A stretch of DNA of 6,742 nt, from the NCBI GenBank assembly GCA_945910975.1, contig CAMDZY010000097.1, positions 1 to 6,742 of the forward strand. The letters run 5' to 3'. The position numbers were made by a program, and so were the translations under genes. Source of the DNA: an uncultured Clostridia bacterium. GTDB lineage: Bacteria; Bacillota; Clostridia; Oscillospirales; Oscillospiraceae. Below the pieces are notes generated by a model that was not told the origin of the DNA, ran no database searches, and was given only the letters and a program-made list of their open reading frames with translations. This document shows, one piece after another, positions 5,145-6,742 of the stretch (within the stretch, counting starts at the first letter, position 1; each line of letters begins with the position of its first letter).

Positions 5145-6742
5145 GTGATTCACACAATCGACGGAGCAGTGTACAGCAAGCTGATCATCAGCGCTGCCGC
5201 TGCAATTGAACAAAATAAACAGCCTATCAATGAATTGAATGTCTTCCCTGTCCCTGACGGGGACACCGGCACGAATATGAGCATGACCATTCACTCTGCG
5301 GTCGCGGAGCTGCAACGTCTGTCCTCCCCTACCCTGAGCAAGGTTGCAGACACCACTGCTTCCGCCCTGCTGCGGGGTGCGCGCGGGAACTCCGGCGTCA
5401 TTTTGTCGCTGCTGTTCCGCGGAATGTCCAAGGCGATGAAGGGTGCGGAGGAATGCGACGGTATTCTTTTGGCACAGGCGATGACCATGGGCACGGAGGC
5501 CGCTTATAAGGCCGTTATGAAGCCCGCCGAGGGCACGATCCTCACCGTTTCCCGACTTTCCGCCGCAGCGGCCATGGACGCCGCAGCCGAATGTGACGAT
5601 TTTGAGTCGGTTTTGCAGGTTGCCATCAAGGCAGCAGATGCTGCGCTGGCCGACACTGTAAACCAAAACCCCGTACTGAAAAAAGCAGGCGTTGTGGATG
5701 CAGGCGGCAAGGGGTGGCTTACCATTTTGGAAGCGATGCTCAAAGCGCTGCGCGGCGAGGAATTCCAGGTGGTGGAAGCCCCCACCGAGGTCAAGGAGCA
5801 AGCCGATTTTTCCGACTTCAACACGGAAGATATCACCTTCAGCTATTGCACGGAGTTCATCGTTTCCCGCGAGAACGAAAAGGATCCGGACGAATTGCGG
5901 CAATTTTTGAGCCAGCTGGGCGACAGTCTGGTGCTGGTGGACGATGATGAGATCATTAAGGTTCACGTTCACACCAATCACCCCGGCACGGCACTGGAAG
6001 AAGCGCTGAAATACGGCAGCTTTGTCAAGGTGAAAATTGAGAATATGCGCCTGCAACATACCCAAAAGGTGCTGGATGAAGCCGAGCGTGCGGAGCCCAC
6101 GCCAAAAATTGCGGCGCCGGAAAAGCAGTTCGGCGTGGTTGCCGTATGCGCAGGCAGCGGGATCGCATCCATTTTCCGGGAACTGGGCGCAGACGGCATT
6201 ATCTCCGGCGGGCAGACCATGAACCCCTCTACGCAGGATATTCTCACGCAGATCAATCAGACGCCTGCCGAGGTTGTTTTTGTTCTTCCCAACAATAAAA
6301 ATATCATTATGGCGGCAGAGCAAACCGTGGAATTGACGCAGAAAACCGTTGTGGTCATTCCCTCTAAGACGATTCCCCAAGGCATCACCGCTCTGCTCAG
6401 CTTTGATCCCACCGCGTCCACGCAGGACAACACGGATGCAATGAGCGAAGCAATGTCCGGCGTGGAAACCATGCAGATCACCTACGCCGCGCGTGATTCC
6501 GATCTGGACGGCTACAACATCCACGCGGGCGATTATCTGGCGCTGTATGGCAGCAGTTTGTTTGACACCGGCAAGGATGTTACCGTTCTGCTGCGCCATC
6601 TGGCCGAAAAGGTGCGCGAGGAACAGCGGGAGTATATTACCATTTATTATGGGGAAGATTTGGACGAAGCCAGCGCGCAAAGCGCACAGCAGATTTTCTC
6701 CGAAGTCTGCCCCGATGCCGATGTCGCACTCGTCAACGGCGG
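5145..6742 (+). CDS. fakA: FakA (YloV-like), ATP-binding DhaL-domain subunit of fatty acid kinase (partial, C-terminal end outside window)
   Basis: 532 codons are visible with no stop; family members are around 550 residues, so only a short end is missing. Residues about 1-200 form the DhaL/DAK2 kinase domain: NVFPVPDGDTGTNM (32-45, Mg-binding D38 and D40), GARGNSGVILS (78-88), KPAEGTILTV (126-135) and VVDAGGKG (183-190). The middle domain holds C235 and VHVHTNHPG (H274, H276), matching the Cys/His metal site I recall for FakA. The C-terminal domain (from about 329) has GGQTMNPST (355-363) and VLPNNKNI (380-387), the region expected to meet FakB. FakA phosphorylates a fatty acid presented by FakB, giving acyl-phosphate for phospholipid synthesis. 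No fakB is in the window. All key motifs are intact. Confidence 0.94.
   Translation, partial: MIHTIDGAVYSKLIISAAAAIEQNKQPINELNVFPVPDGDTGTNMSMTIHSAVAELQRLSSPTLSKVADTTASALLRGARGNSGVILSLLFRGMSKAMKGAEECDGILLAQAMTMGTEAAYKAVMKPAEGTILTVSRLSAAAAMDAAAECDDFESVLQVAIKAADAALADTVNQNPVLKKAGVVDAGGKGWLTILEAMLKALRGEEFQVVEAPTEVKEQADFSDFNTEDITFSYCTEFIVSRENEKDPDELRQFLSQLGDSLVLVDDDEIIKVHVHTNHPGTALEEALKYGSFVKVKIENMRLQHTQKVLDEAERAEPTPKIAAPEKQFGVVAVCAGSGIASIFRELGADGIISGGQTMNPSTQDILTQINQTPAEVVFVLPNNKNIIMAAEQTVELTQKTVVVIPSKTIPQGITALLSFDPTASTQDNTDAMSEAMSGVETMQITYAARDSDLDGYNIHAGDYLALYGSSLFDTGKDVTVLLRHLAEKVREEQREYITIYYGEDLDEASAQSAQQIFSEVCPDADVALVNG

Noticed and set aside
4971..6680. 569-codon minus-strand open frame
   Set aside because: It lies antisense to the well-recognised fakA and the end of the Asp23 gene. 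It has no plausible family motif.

Overview
The window looks like chromosomal DNA of a Gram-positive anaerobe of the class Clostridia, probably a gut Ruminococcaceae/Oscillospiraceae-type bacterium. This rests on strong AGGAGG-type ribosome binding sites, near-consensus TTG(A/C)-17-TATAAT promoters, a YloU-YloV (Asp23/FakA) gene pair, and a very large secreted glycosidase with clostridial-style Cys-rich repeats. The lineage is inferred; no rRNA or other marker gene is present.

Positions 1-4158 (minus strand) are one uninterrupted reading frame of 1386 codons that runs off the left edge. It starts with a signal peptide. A glycoside hydrolase family 20 (beta-N-acetylhexosaminidase / lacto-N-biosidase-like) module follows, with the catalytic Asp-Glu pair intact, then two ricin-B-type beta-trefoil lectin modules. 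The visible C-terminal part is an array of about 39-residue His/Cys repeats, interrupted by a roughly 200-residue Tyr/Trp/Ser-rich module bracketed by two WSxWS motifs. The protein probably trims host or dietary glycans outside the cell while lectin modules hold it to the substrate. Its attachment to the cell, if any, lies outside the window.

Positions 4159-4769 are a divergent intergenic region of about 610 bp. It carries a strong leftward promoter for the glycosidase, with four TGCAAA boxes around it, and a strong rightward promoter for the Asp23-fakA pair. Between them lie a second candidate rightward promoter, a perfect 14-bp palindrome, an 8-bp inverted repeat and a possible 39-codon leftward small ORF with a good Shine-Dalgarno. 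No tRNA or known RNA family was recognised there.

Positions 4770-6742 (plus strand) hold a two-gene operon: a complete Asp23/Gls24-family protein (YloU-like) and, 21 nt later, fakA (YloV-like fatty acid kinase ATP-binding subunit), cut by the right edge probably a few tens of codons before its end. This pair is conserved housekeeping in Firmicutes: FakA with a separate FakB protein phosphorylates exogenous fatty acids for phospholipid synthesis. The divergent glycosidase appears functionally unrelated and shares only the intergenic region.

The most distinctive features are the modular C-terminus of the glycosidase and the unexplained structure of the intergenic region. I see no mobile element, CRISPR array or evident new defence system.
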